A stretch of DNA of 64,000 nucleotides from Podocnemis expansa (lineage: Eukaryota > Chordata > Testudines > Podocnemididae). A program made the translations under genes and the position numbers. Below are positions 33,061 through 45,506 of this stretch, piece by piece. Numbering within the stretch: position 1 is the stretch's first letter; each line of letters starts with the position of its first letter. The stretch spans positions 10,586,717 to 10,650,716 of the forward strand of contig ML681997.1 in the NCBI GenBank assembly GCA_007922195.1. The letters are read 5' to 3'. The notes beneath the pieces are model-generated. The model worked only from the letters and a program-made list of their open reading frames with translations. It made no database searches and was not told the DNA's origin.

Positions 33061-36000
33061 ACAAAAGCAGTGCTGGCAGAAGTGATATGACTCTTATTAA
33101 CTATAGCAACCTCACAGACCCACAAACTTCCCACAAAATCACTCTCAACCTCCCCTGTTTGCAGTCCCCTGGTCACTCAAGGTCTGTCTTCCCTGACAGT
33201 GGCAAAATTGCTGCTGTCAGCCCGGTGTTCTGGGAGTGCTCAGCAGCAAGACTGAACTTGCTGGGGTACTCCCAGAAGTCGGCCCCAGAAGTCCTGGGGG
33301 CCAGAGGACATACAGGAAAGCCAACCAGAAGAGATTTGCATTTGGCTTTCCCAAATGTGTACCAGTGGCTTAGAAAGCCACCTGCATTTATGCAAGGCAT
33401 TTTTCGTGCCTTGCGTAAATGTAGGTTAACTGCCACTGAGACGAGCCCCAAGCATAGACTGGGGTTCAGCCTCTGGTTTTAAGGCCTTCTCCTCCTAGAT
33501 CAGCCCTTGCCCCCTCATTAAGCACAGAGGGGAAGCCCAATCACAAGACTGAACAATGGAACAATGCCTGTTCTCCTCAAGTGGGTTCAGGGAAGCAGCA
33601 AGAAACAGGAAGCCCCCTAAGATGCTGCTGTTAATTTAGCCAGGCTCCTGGGGGGTGCCAGAAAGGTACATAAGAAGCTCCACCTGCTCTCTCTCCCTGC
33701 AGCTCCTGCTGTTTTCTATTATTCCCTCTCACCTTCTCTCCTGCCTGCCTATTATGTCTCTTGAGTCCTCTTTCCTCCAGCCCAGCACTCTACCCATCTC
33801 CATGCATCTAGAGCAGAGAGAATACATATGCACCAGCAGCAGACATAATTTTCTATACTCTGGGTCCTAGTGGCCCCCCTCCACCCTCACAGTCTAGTAC
33901 ATGAGGCGGCCGTCTCAGTTCCCCTCATGGTAAGGCCAGCCCTGAAGGCCCTGATTGTTCTCCTCAGTACACAATGGATTGCCACAAATCTTGATTACCC
34001 TATTATTGTACATACATAAAAATAGTATTGCAATTTTCATGTGCCATTCCCATTCATGCCAGAGTACAGCTTTGAACTCTAATATGCATAGCAGCTTATG
34101 TCGCTTACTGCTTGATTTCACTTTAGCAGGCAACTGCCACTGATAAGGGATTTTTTAAAGCACTAATTTGGATGACAAAAGAAGACAATACCCGAGTTAT
34201 AGAGAGGTTGGAACTGTGGGAAGAAATCTACTTTATGTTACATTTTTCTGGCTACTTTCTTTTCACACTTGTTTCCTTGTAGGCTGCAGGTGCCTGTTGT
34301 GTTGGATGTGGTTTTTTGTCTGACCTGTTGTAACTCATTGTAATATTTCTTCTTTCTGTATAATCTTTATTTTGTTAGCTTTGTTTCCTCTCTACCTTGT
34401 CTATGAAGAGTGAACCTAGGTGCAGAGGTAGGAAGAACCAGTCTAACACTCTTTTCGGCTTCGTAGTTAGCCGCACATTTCTGCTCTCAGCATGGAAGGC
34501 TTCACTGGCAGTACTTCAAAAACCTGCCACAAGCTCTACTTCTGCACTACTAATTTAAACCTGGCAGCAGTGATGGGGTTCTCAGGTTGCAGCCACATGG
34601 TCATATCATTATATTTCATTGTATTTTTCCCAATATTTAAATACTACTTTATAAAATGTACAAGTGGAACCCTCCTGCCAGATGCCACTGGTAACAACAA
34701 AGACTGAATGCAGCCTATGGTCCCTTCTCTAACATAAATAAACTGTGGCTTGAGCCCCTAGCCAAAGTGGTACTCCTATATCTGACCCTGAGGTATTAAA
34801 CTGCAACCTCCCACATCACTCTTCTAGGTGCTTCTTTCCTGCTTGCAAGCAGTCTGGAGTCCTGGGAGAACATAGATCCACACATATCTTTTTATGTGGA
34901 AAAAGGGAAAAACAAACAGTTAGAGAACCATGCAAACCAATAGATATAATTGACAAAGAAAATGAGATTCCTCTAACTCCTTCAATGCCAAATAATAATT
35001 TTCCGGTTTGTTGAGGTCCAGAACAATTAGGCACACTACACCATCCATCAACCCAAAAATCCTCTTGCAGATCTCCTTAGGGCTGGTCTATGCTGTGCAA
35101 TTAACTGACGTAAGAAGCCTTGCGTTGGTCTACCTGTGTAAGCATCTTCACTTAAACGTGGCTCCTGCTACTTTAAGGGCCTTTCAGTGTTGATTTGTGA
35201 CATCAGCTCCCCAAGTGGTCTTGGGTCACGGTTGATGGAATTAGGTCGATGCAGTGTTAACGTAGTTGCTGTGTTGCTAACTTTGACCGCTACTGGTTCT
35301 CAGGAGCTGTCCCACAGTGCCTCATAATGAAAATACAATTGATACAAGCACTCCTAGTTAGGACGCACACTCCCAAAATAAGGAACCAAATGTGAGCACG
35401 CACAAGCAATTTTCAACGTGGTGGCTGTAAGCCGACATAAATTGACACAATTTTGTGGATTAGATTCAGTGGTATTCAAGTGGTGTCTCTCCTCTGCCAG
35501 TCTGCTGTAGTCTAGAGAGAACTGCTCCACCAGGTCCCACACTGATATATAGCTACCTGCTTCAAACAATATCAGCTCTGCTTCTGGTAGTCAGGGATAT
35601 GAAGTCAGCTCAGCAATGTCCTGCCTAGTGGAGCATTGCAAAGTCATTTCAGTGCTCCACCATTGCTTAGTGTGCTACACACTCACCACTGACCTACCCT
35701 AGCTAACACCACTGCTGTAAAGTCACTGCTTTTCCAGTCAAATCCAGTTCTGTAGATTGATTCCACGCTGCATAGAATTTCCAGGTGTGGACTCCCAAAT
35801 TCTGCCCTTTAATAAGCTCCTTGCTCTTCAGAATAGAGCTCCTGACACAAAGACTGGAGTTCTTTTTCTCACCTGAGGTTGAACTTTGTTACCAAACTCA
35901 AGTCCACTACCCACAAAATCAGGCTGACCAGTCTCTCCAGGGACTAACTGTCACAATTCTGTTGCCTGTTCATAAGAACAGTAATAAGAATCTATTTTTA

Positions 36001-36300
36001 ATTTGTAGGATCAAAATAACAAAACAAATTCCACCTAAAGCAACAAAACTTCACAGATGGAATTATGAGTAAGCAATATTACAGTTTTATGTAAATGAAG
36101 CTAATCAGAGTTGGCTTTTCCCCTTCTCCCCTAAAAAGGGAGTTCTTGGACACTGGTCAGTAGGGTTTACATAATCTTGTGATATATTTGTATCAAGTCA
36201 AACAAGATGGCAGGGGGGACAACAAGGCAAACATATTGTAGCTGTACCTAACAGTGCTACTTTAAGGATAGATTTTAAGAAGAACACCTGGGAGAAATCC
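33061..36300. other. No gene recognised
   Basis: 33355-33430 contains an imperfect hairpin (GCATTTATGCAAGGCA / TGCCTTGCGTAAATG). From about 35078, AGGGCTGGTCTATGCTGTG resembles the end of a short DNA transposon, without a partner end. Open frames lack domains. Confidence 0.4.
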
Positions 36301-36317
36301 TAATTTCATTCACTTGA

Positions 36318-36860
36318 ATGGCAAAAATCCCATTGATCTCAGTGGGGCCAGAATTTCACCCTTGCTCCTTGACATCTGGGACATTCTATGCTATTCTATG
36401 GATTTTTTTATATCATGCTCATCACCATAGCACCTGCGTGCCTTCCAGCAGTGCATTATGTAACTTGATTACTTCTCTGTCATGTGCTAGTTCTCTCATC
36501 CTCTCCCCAGAGGGAGAAACTTGTGTAGTACAGTGTCTAGTTTTCTTATGTGTTTGTACTACAGAGGACAAGGTCAAAGAAATGCAATGGAGAGCAGTGC
36601 AGTTTGTGATAGTCTTTAGTTCCTGGGGGAGGTCATTCCACAGTCTCAGACCATCTCTCAAGAAAGTGCTGTCTGAGACGCAGACTAGCTTTGTTGTACA
36701 GTCAAGAGCTCCATTTTGCCAGATGAATGGAGCCTTCAGTCACAGTCTTTTGTCCTGGACCTTTAGATGATCTTTTAGATATTCTGGGTCCAGGCCTTAG
36801 AGGCCTTTGAAGATAAAGATTGAGACTTTAAACTCAGAACTAATGTATGGGATTTTTCAT
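36318..36860. other. Old repeat-like block of uncertain type
   Basis: The minus frame 36661-36422 contains RLWNDLPQELK, which resembles the C-terminal end of some LINE reverse transcriptases, but the rest is not recognisable. The downstream text (GGTCCAGGCCTTAGAGGCCT) resembles an old dispersed repeat. No firm identity. Confidence 0.3.
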
Positions 36861-38265
36861 CCGTCCATATTTTGAAAATCACACTTAGCATATTCCTTGT
36901 ATGCAAACTGCTAGCATAAATGCTTAAACTCTTGCTTCTGAAGTTTGGGAGTTTTATAATAATGAAAGTAGATTATGCAACTTTGAATGGCAAGAGTGGT
37001 TAAAAATATTTTTGGTGGTTTGGCAGATACTGTTTTGCATGTCAACAAAACTAGTTTGATTTCTTAAATGAATTCTCATTAAATGTTATGTCATTCTACT
37101 GCTAGTCAGAACAATGTTTTCACTGTCTTTTGGCGTATTGCAAAATGTTTGTTTAAAAAAAAACCAAACCAACCCTGAAGGTTACAAATACCAAAACTCA
37201 AGATCAGGTTCTTTAAAGGCTGATTACATTTAATTAACTAGTTTACTGGACCTAGGCCCACTTTTGAGCAATCCAAGTTCCTGTTTTGAGTTAATCTGGC
37301 TTGATTTATAAATCTTGGATTAAATCTTGTAAAATGTGAGATTTCACATAGTTTGACTTCAAAGCAGGTTTAACTTGATAGTTTCATCTGCACTTCTTTG
37401 ACACGCAGAGATAACGATAAATGAACTGTTAACATGCACGTTAACATGCATAGAGTTGAACATATTTTTAACAGCTTTTGAACATCTGGCCCCAAATATT
37501 TGACTGATAGTACCTGCTGCCAGTTTATAGATGTTTTCATTATAAAACATTTATATGTTTTAAAGCAGAGGTACCTTACTCCCAAATTCTGTGGAACCTA
37601 TTAATATTTCTGAAGAATTCTGTTCATAATGTGTACCACAGTATAACACACATTTGGTTTCCAAGAAAATATTGACAAAGGCCCTCATGCTGCAAAGATT
37701 TACTGATGTGTTCAGCTTCACATGTTTTGAAGTCAATGAGACCATGCACAGAGACAGTGTAAAGTTAAGCATGTGAATAAATCTTTGCAGGACCAGGGCT
37801 AAATGTTTTTATTGTGTCATTGGGAAACTAAGGACATCATCTAATGGTAGAGTTAAGGCCTTTCCATTCATCCTGGATTTTTAACTACTCTTTTCGAATA
37901 CTGAATAAGATACTAAAGGCAAGAGAAAATTATGCTGAAATACAAAGAAATGTGTTGGGCCTCATTTTGAGAGATACCTAGCAACCTGTAACAGGGCCAC
38001 AGTTAACTGTGCCTCTGCACAGTCTCAAAGGCTCCCCTTTACATTTCAGGCCTCCAGCCAACACCTTTTCCACCTGAGGGACTGAAGACCTTGCATCCGT
38101 CTCTTCCTAGACTAGGTACTGAGGCTTCCAGTCCCCCTGTGATTATCTCAGCAGATCTGGCCTCAGTCTAGCACCTGCAGTTTGCCCTCTCTCTGAAACA
38201 ATAACAGGGTTAGCAATGATCCACCAGCTTTCATGAAGCATAGCACATTTATTTTAGGACAAAAG
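36861..38265. other. No gene or repeat recognised
   Basis: AT-rich, unique-looking. Short frames only. Confidence 0.4.
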
Positions 38266-38273
38266 CTTTAGAG

Positions 38274-38584
38274 CAGTGGTTCCCAACATGTGTTCCATGG
38301 ACTGCTGGTGGCCCAGAAAATTTTCTGTGTGTTGTCCCTGTGGGTAGGGGAAGATAATTACTGCAAGTTAAATGCACTGTGATGAGTGCAATATGTATTG
38401 TGAGTGAGCCTAATGAATTATTAGAAATAGCTGCCTTTTTAATACCCCTTCATATATAAGACTGACTCCCATCAGTCATAGACTATGTTAAAAAAGTTTA
38501 AAATGGCTTGCTTACATTGTAGTCTGTAAAAGCTTTTGATGACAATGTAGTGGTCCATGTACAGGGAAAGGTTGGGAACCACTG
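38274..38584 (+). mobile_element. hAT MITE (family 8), perfect duplication
   Basis: 311 bp, starting CAGTGGTTCCCAACATGTG and ending AAAGGTTGGGAACCACTG. The 8-bp duplication CTTTAGAG is perfect (38266-38273 and 38585-38592). Confidence 0.92.
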
Positions 38585-38794
38585 CTTTAGAGAGAAAACA
38601 AAACAATAAATGTCTACATGCAAGCTAGCATACAAGGTGTTACCCCTCCTCCACAGGGAGATCCTGGTAAGTTTTCTGCAAGCCCTTCCAGCAGGATATT
38701 GCCCTCTTGTTTAAAATCATATCAGTTTTTGAACTAGTAGATACAATTCCTCCCTCTCCACCATAGCTACTTCTCTAGAATTCTTTGCCTGTCC

Positions 38795-38863
38795 TGGTAT
38801 CTGTTGATGATCTCATGAGGTCCCTTCCAGCCCTATGATTTGATTGATTGATTGATTGATCTG
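38795..38863 (+). mobile_element. CR1 3' end fragment with (TGAT)n tail
   Basis: GATGATCTCATGAGGTCCCT, then TCCAGCCCTATGATT, is the CR1 3' terminus in forward orientation. It is followed by about five repeats of TGAT, replacing the usual 8-bp end repeat. Confidence 0.65.
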
Positions 38864-40030
38864 CAGTAGTTTATCTGTGATTTTAGTTCCTGGGGGAAAC
38901 TCAGGAACTCTCCCCCATGGAGCCAGTATGCAATTTCTAGCTAAAAAAGCCACATATGACATTTTTAAATATAAAAGCTGATGACTAATCCCCATGAGCT
39001 CAGCAGCTGGCACATTTCCGTATACTAATAGTCTTTTTGAAGTTTCCAGGCTTCCAAGTTTTCACATCTGTCATAGACCCACAGCAAGAAGCCAGTAAGG
39101 GTTGTGATCATTTAGCATTTCTGAAACCCATTGTGTTTTAGAGCTAGCAGGGAAAAACCCTAATAAACTCCACATCTGAATAATTATTAGGTAGTGGTTC
39201 AAGCATGAAAACCTTTGCTCATTACAAAAACACTATTACACTGAAATCACTGAGATGTTGAAACTCACTCGCTGTAGGTTCCTTCATGTCTAATTGTCAG
39301 AATTTAGTAATAGCAGCTTTGAACCTCCACAGCCAAAAACTAATAAAGTTCCAAAGAACTGGCTGGTGAACCCACAACTATGACAACGTTTGCTCTCTAT
39401 GCTGAGAAATGTCATGTCAAACTCACAGGCTTGCCTTGGTAGCAGTATTAACAGTCAAAATCATTAATAACAGAGAATTTATATATTCTGTGTTTATCAT
39501 AAGGCTAATTCACAAAGGCAAAAATAGAAAAGTAGAGGATCATTACAGTAGATTTACAGAAAGCTGTGTTTCCCCAAGAAAAAATGTTAAAACAGAAGCA
39601 CTGTAGGGCAAAGGTGCACTAAACCTTATGACTACCTGAATCTGTCTGTACCCTGTGGCAGGGGTAGAGGGCCCATATTGCCCCTGTTCCTTCTGTCTCA
39701 AGTTTTGAAGGCATATGCAGCAGTCTCTGGGGGCAGGGCTAGCACTGAGTGGAGAGGCTGCCAGGAGCAGAAATCAGTGTGACACACTAACACACAAGCT
39801 GGGTGGCCATGAAGGTGTGTCACAAGATGGAAGTGCTACTGCCTCCATGGTCCCTCTATGCAGGGCACGTGTGGCATGGCTGCTCACCCTCTCCCAAACA
39901 TTCCTCCTCAGCCCCCTGGGGACATTCCCACAGTCTGTGCCCCACTGTGAGAGGATATAGTAAAGATGGGAGGGACATGACTATTGCCTCACTGAAGAAA
40001 ATTACTGAGATATTAAAACATTTAGCAGAG
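38864..40030. other. No gene or repeat recognised
   Basis: No supported feature. Open frames at 39715-40078 have no domain. Confidence 0.4.
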
Positions 40031-40032
40031 GG

Positions 40033-40256
40033 CAGGTCTAGACACTTCTACACTTTCTTTTCTTGTTGGTGTAATTAATCCGCCTCCCCAAGAGGCAGTA
40101 GCTATGCCAAAGGAAGAAGCTCTTCCATCGACATAGCACTGTCTGTACAGGGGGTTATGTCAGGATGACTCACTTGTTTAGGGGAGTGGATTTCCCATGC
40201 CCTTAAGTGACATAGCTATGCCAATTACAGATGTATGGTGTATAGATGTGGTCAGA
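40033..40256. mobile_element. Possible short DNA transposon
   Basis: The left edge GGGCAGGTCTAGACACTTCTACA and right edge GTGTATAGATGTGGTC are roughly inverted. The interior has CTATGCCAAAGGAAGAAGC. The duplication is not clear. Confidence 0.35.
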
Positions 40257-42560
40257 GTTGCTTTAAGTAGGGTATTGTCGGCAGGTGGGTGAGGCTGAAG
40301 TGATGGAGAGGGGGAGAAATGTGGTATTCTGTCCAAAAAGGAAAATGAACTACATAATGTGCGAAGTCAAAAGAACAGTACAAGGGTTGATTTAAAAAGA
40401 AATCAACATGCAAAAGATTTACAGACCTTGAGAGTGGAATGAGAAGGCAGATTAGGAAATGTTTAGCTAAAAGATACAAGTGAAAAGGCATGGAGCAAGT
40501 TTTTAATCACTCCAGCTGGGGTAAGGATTATGTAGAGATTAAGCGACGTGTATGGTTGTGGAATAGTACAGTTTGAGTGACTGACATCCTAAAGATCAGA
40601 GGTTGTTCCAGTCTCTTCTTGTGTCCCCTGCCTTGTACCTTGTGCAATCACCTGCCGAAATGCAAAGTGGGTACTAAACACTCCCAGCATGGAGCACTTT
40701 GTGCTTGTTTGGCACAGAGATACATAATTATGCCAGGAGTATGTCAGCAAAGTTTAGGTTTCGGCTCTTGGAAAATTGAATCAAAAATAACAAATAAAAG
40801 TCAATAAACATTTTGGCTAAACTGCTTATAACAGCAGGAACCATTTTTTGTGAGGTGTGTAAACTAAAGGATATTTGTTTAAGTAAACAAAGGCTGGTCT
40901 GGTTTTAAAATGACTTAACCACTGTTGATTGCTTTGCTATTTGTCATAGTAGAATACAGCACAATTATACACATACACACAAACACTGAATTCTGCTGGT
41001 ATTCCAGGAACTCTGTGGGAGAAACTCATTTAAAACTAGTCTGAGAAAAGCTGGCTCCTATTCTTAAGGCTAAAGATTTGGGTTCAGCATCTGCATAAGT
41101 CCATTAGAGCTATGCTAATTTATACCAGCTGATGATCTGGCTCCCAGAGTACACTCTTTAAATATGTAGCTGTTAAACTGCTGAGCACCACCAGTCATAA
41201 TTCTCTTCACTATTTTCCAGGTTGGAATCTTCCAATCTTCTCACAGCAGACTGATTTTCCCCTTCACCTGAAACCTTGCCTAAAGTACATAAAGTGACGG
41301 ATAGGTGCCTAACAAGGGTTTGCTGGATAGGGCCTACATATGGCTTCATTCTGTTTGCAGGAGCAAGCACTGAATTTGTAATTTCTCTGTTCCCTTAAAT
41401 GTGTACGTAAGGGAAGCCCTCCACTCTACTTGTTCTGTCTAGTGACAATTTGCTGGCTTTCTAATAGAAAACAAAAGGAAGGATAATGTATGCAAAAAAA
41501 AAAAAATTGAGCGATGCAATTCAGAAAGCTAAATGAAACCCCTGAGCTCTTCAAGGTCCTTTCTCTCTTCACTTCTCTCCTGCAGGCTCATCTCTGTCAT
41601 GCTACCTATTAGAAACTTGGTACTTGTCATGCTTGAAGAGAATCTGGGATATGCTATTTGTTTATCTATTTACCAGCTTTTGGCAAAGCCATTCACTCAT
41701 TTGATGAAAGTAGTAAAATGGACATGATTGGGTTATGCAGAATATCATACTCCACCCTCTCTCATTTCCCAACAGTTAGCACCCTGAATGGCTGATCTCC
41801 TAGTCAAAAAGCAGTGTGCGATGGAGAAGTGGGGATGGGGGGAAAAGGAGACATGGGGGGAAAATGTGGGAAGGGGTTACACAGAGCCCCTAGCATGAGG
41901 GAGAGGATGTAAATGGGGAGAAGAGGGGCAGCCGGAAATGAGGGCATGAGAGGAAGGACATGCACTAGAGCCCCTTGCATGGGGGAAAAATCGGGAGAGG
42001 GTAATTGAGAGCATATAAAACCTCCATTGGGAAGGAGACTGAGGAACTCTGGCATGGGGGGAGGTAGAAAGGGGCATTCAAGAGCTCCTGGGAGGAGGAG
42101 AGAACAGAGGGGCACACAGAGCCTCAGACAAGAAGGACTGGAGGAGTTACAAGGAGTCCCTGAAATAATGGGAGATGGGAGGATGGGATACAGGGAGCCT
42201 GTGGTGTGGAATGGAGGAATCCAAGGTGCCCCTGGTGTGTGCAATGACATTGAACTTGGCTTATAGAAGTTACAAAATGCCTGGTCCTTAGTATTCATTT
42301 GTTAACACAACCACGCATTTGGTGCTCCTTATCTTCCTGCCTGGTGTCTGTTTGTCTGTGTGTCCATCATTAGTATGTGAACAACTTACCGACTGGACTG
42401 TAAGCTGCATGTAGAAAGACCCTAGCACATTCCGAGAACTACTGAAAACAAATAATGCTCCTAAGAAAATAGATTTTTCTGTGATAATATGGCTGATAGG
42501 TTAAATGAATAAATGCATGTAATTAGGAAGATAATTTCTAAAGAAACAAAACCATGAAAC
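40257..42560. other. No gene recognised; purine-rich block 41815-42240
   Basis: 41815-42240 is strongly purine-rich (GGGGAGAA-type) with an antisense frame rich in Pro and Ser, a composition artefact. Nothing else was recognised. Confidence 0.4.
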
Positions 42561-42573
42561 AACACATTTTGGA

Positions 42574-43085
42574 ACCCTCCCACACACCTTATATAGTGGA
42601 CAAACAGGACAGTCTCTGCACAAAAGTATAAATGGACACAACTCTGACATCAGGAATCACAACGTTCAAAAACCAGTGGGTGAACACTTCAGTCTTCCTG
42701 ATCATTCAGTTGATAATTTGCTAATAGCTGTGCTCAAACAAATGAATAACAAATCAAAGTTTCAAAGAGAAACTGCAGAATTGGGATTCATATGCAAATT
42801 CGACAGTGTTTCAGGGCCAAATAAGGACTATGGATTTTTTTTCTCATTACAGCAGGTGAATTGACCTCAGCTTCCTCGATATGCTGTTCCCCAGGGTCTG
42901 AATCTAAACTACTACTTTGATTTACTGTTGCAGTCTGCCCTGATCCTATGACTCTCACTTCCCTGTATATGTTTTCCTCCCATTCTGTAAGCTCCCCATC
43001 TACAAACCATCTGTGGAAGTGGGATTTTCTCCCATTAAAGGTGATGCAGTAAATAAATTTGTTGTCTTTAGAACTTCCAAAGGAC
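42574..43085 (+). mobile_element. Penelope-like element, 5' truncated
   Basis: A forward copy starting in the endonuclease region (CACACCTTATATAGTGGACA) and running through the tail to GAACTTCCAAAGGA at about 43084. The tail is shortened (GTTGTCTTTAGAAC). Confidence 0.8.
42580..42864 (+). pseudogene. Penelope GIY-YIG endonuclease fragment
   Basis: The forward frame reads LYSGQTGQSLHKSINGHNSD, then the VQKPVGEHFSLPDHS region to a stop at 42862-42864. The usual LYVG is LYSG and the usual EH is GH, so catalytic-module residues are altered. The reverse transcriptase part is absent. Confidence 0.75.
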
Positions 43086-44375
43086 TTAGTGTATGTTTTG
43101 GAATGTTATTTTTCCAGGAAAATGCTGAAGCAATATAAATAAATAACAATGTTCTTTTCTTTTTATTACTGATTGCTTTACTTGGGGAAAGCCCAGAAAT
43201 GTTTGGTTTCCTGTCATAAAATCCAACACTTGAGTTAGTTTCCAAAGTCATGGTGGTTTGAAAATGTGTACATCTAACAAGTTTTATTTTAAATGTGCTG
43301 CTTGTAGTATAAAAATGTAGGTGGTTTGGAATTAAAAAAAAATCAACACAGCTCTGAAGACCCACTGTAAAATGTTTTGAAACATCTCTTTCTGCTTAGA
43401 TTTAGGAATCATTGCTTTTAGAATTACAGCGCCTCAAGAGACTTTAGAGGAGGTGATAATGGTGTTGTGTAGAAAAGCCACTTACTGATACAGAAGATTT
43501 ATGGCAGGCCAGGACCCATGAGTCTTAGGGAGAAATTCGGTCATGTACTTTTGTTCATGATGATATAGTGTGATATAAAAACTGTCTGAACACGAGTTTG
43601 AGACTGGCTCACAAATGTGAATGTCCACCTCAGAGAAGACTGTCGGAAAAAGAGCAGATATCATCAGTTTGAGGTATGTTCTATAATTAGATTTCACCAA
43701 ATCAGAAGCAAATGTGAACTCCTGGATCACTGTACCAGTCCTACCAAGGAGTCATGGACAGTCTCTCTGGAATCTCCAACCTATCTTGCCACTCTAACAA
43801 ATTGAACTTTGTGATAAAATGGCCACTTTAACCACAAATCAGACCACATCAGGTTGTTTGTAGTCCCAAGGGATCTGCCATTTACCCAAGATCAATTGGT
43901 ACTCCAGATTTTACATCAAAGACAATGCTGGCAGTCGATTTTAGAGTAAAAAAACAAGGAGTCGTGTGGCACTTAAAGACTAGGAAATGAGAATTATCAA
44001 GAGGTTAAAGCATGTAAAACCTATGTACAGCTGAATCACAGTTTGTAAGTCTAGATGGCGGCAGTTGTGTCATAAACTACCAGTTTCCCAAAAGTTTTTC
44101 AGGGTACCCAGATTGTCTCTGGGAACTTTCACTTTGCCTTCAGTACACTTCCCTGTAAGAGTCCAAACAGTTCAGAGGTACACAGTCCTTCTGTGAACTC
44201 ATATTTATAGTTTCTGCACACTGAAAGCAAGTTGATGGTGTCTCTACCTATATGGACTTTGTCTTCCAGGATGGAAAGTGAGAGATGCTTTTAGTCTTTT
44301 ATCCTCTGACCATCATACATAATGTCCACTTGCTCTGAAATTAGCATTTTCTGTTAAAGTCTGAAGTCCTTCATT
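43086..44375. other. No gene recognised; small Penelope fragment at 43945-43985
   Basis: AAAAACAAGGAGTCGTGTGG followed by CACTTAAAGACTAG is a 40-bp reverse PLE fragment. The remainder is unassigned. Confidence 0.45.
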
Positions 44376-44760
44376 AGCACAGAATCATAGAAGATGAAGG
44401 TTGGAAGAGACCTCAGGAGATCATCTAGTACAACCTCCTGGTCATAGCAAGACTAGTCTCAACTAAATCATCCCAGGCAGGCCTTGGTCAATCCAGACCT
44501 CAAAAACTTCTTGGGATGGAGATTCCACCACATCCCTAGTTAACCCATTCCAGTGTTTTCCCACCTTACTACTGAAAAAGCTTTTCCTAATACCCAATCT
44601 AGATCATCTCCACTGCAACTTAAGACCATTGCTCCTTGTTCTGTCATTTGCTGCCACTGAGAACAGCCCAGTTCCATCTCCTTTGGAACCTCATTGCAAG
44701 TAGTTAAATGCTGCTATCAATCCCTCTCTGCTCCTCTCTTACCACAAAGGCTGATTGAGA
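44376..44760 (-). mobile_element. CR1 3' fragment
   Basis: The plus strand reads CAGAATCATAGAAGATGAAG, then GGTTGGAAGAGACCTCAGG, the reverse complement of a CR1 terminus. It continues with ~350 bp of CR1 3' sequence (CCATTGCTCCTTGTTCTGTC). Confidence 0.85.
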
Positions 44761-45506
44761 CACATCTTGTAACCAGGCTCCCCATCCCTGTTTGTTGGTG
44801 CCAGTCCTTGATGTTGCTGGGAGCAAGATTCCAGGGGAGTTCCCCAAGATGAAGATGCCTCTTTTTCTTAACAAATTTCTTTGATGCTCCTGGGGATCAG
44901 ATGATTGGGCATATCTGGCAATGGGTGTGTGTGGTCGAGTCCTCCCTTCGTCAGGGGCGAGGTAAACAAACAGGTAGGTAGTTCAGGCCTTCAGCCACAG
45001 CAGGGGCAAGGCAAACACACAGGTAGGTAGTTCAGGCCTTCAGCCCCAACAGGGGCAAGGCAAACCAGCAGGTAGCTCGGCTGGTAGCAGGGAAGGGAAG
45101 GGGAACACAGGCCCGCCTGCTCCACTGCGTTCCAGCCCAGGGCCCTAGCAGTGCCCACGCGGAGGGCCACTGTGTCAGCGGGGCTCCCGCCGAAATGCAC
45201 TGACTCATGGTTGCCCCTGGGCTACTTCCTTCCCTTTCCCGGATGAGGCCTGGGGTACGCCGTCCTCGCGGTCCTCTGGGTAGAATCCCCAGGGCATCCC
45301 CGTCAGGCCCTCACTGTCTTCTGGCAGCAAGGCAGGGAACTCGGCCTCCTCAGCCAACGGCAACTCCTTCAGGTTGCACGAGTCCAGAAGAGCTGGTTCG
45401 CTGTCCTCCCCAGCAGACAGGAGCTCGTCCAGGTCCTCCCCAGCATCTGGCTGGTCTCCAGGGCCCAGGCTCTCGGCGGAGGGAAGCTTGTCGAGATCTT
45501 CCCCTA

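Noticed and set aside
36422..36661. LINE reverse transcriptase C-terminus
   Set aside because: Only one short motif (LWNDLPQEL) fits; kept as an uncertain block rather than a LINE call.
41804..42298. 164-codon Pro/Ser-rich minus frame
   Set aside because: Composition artefact of a purine-rich plus strand.
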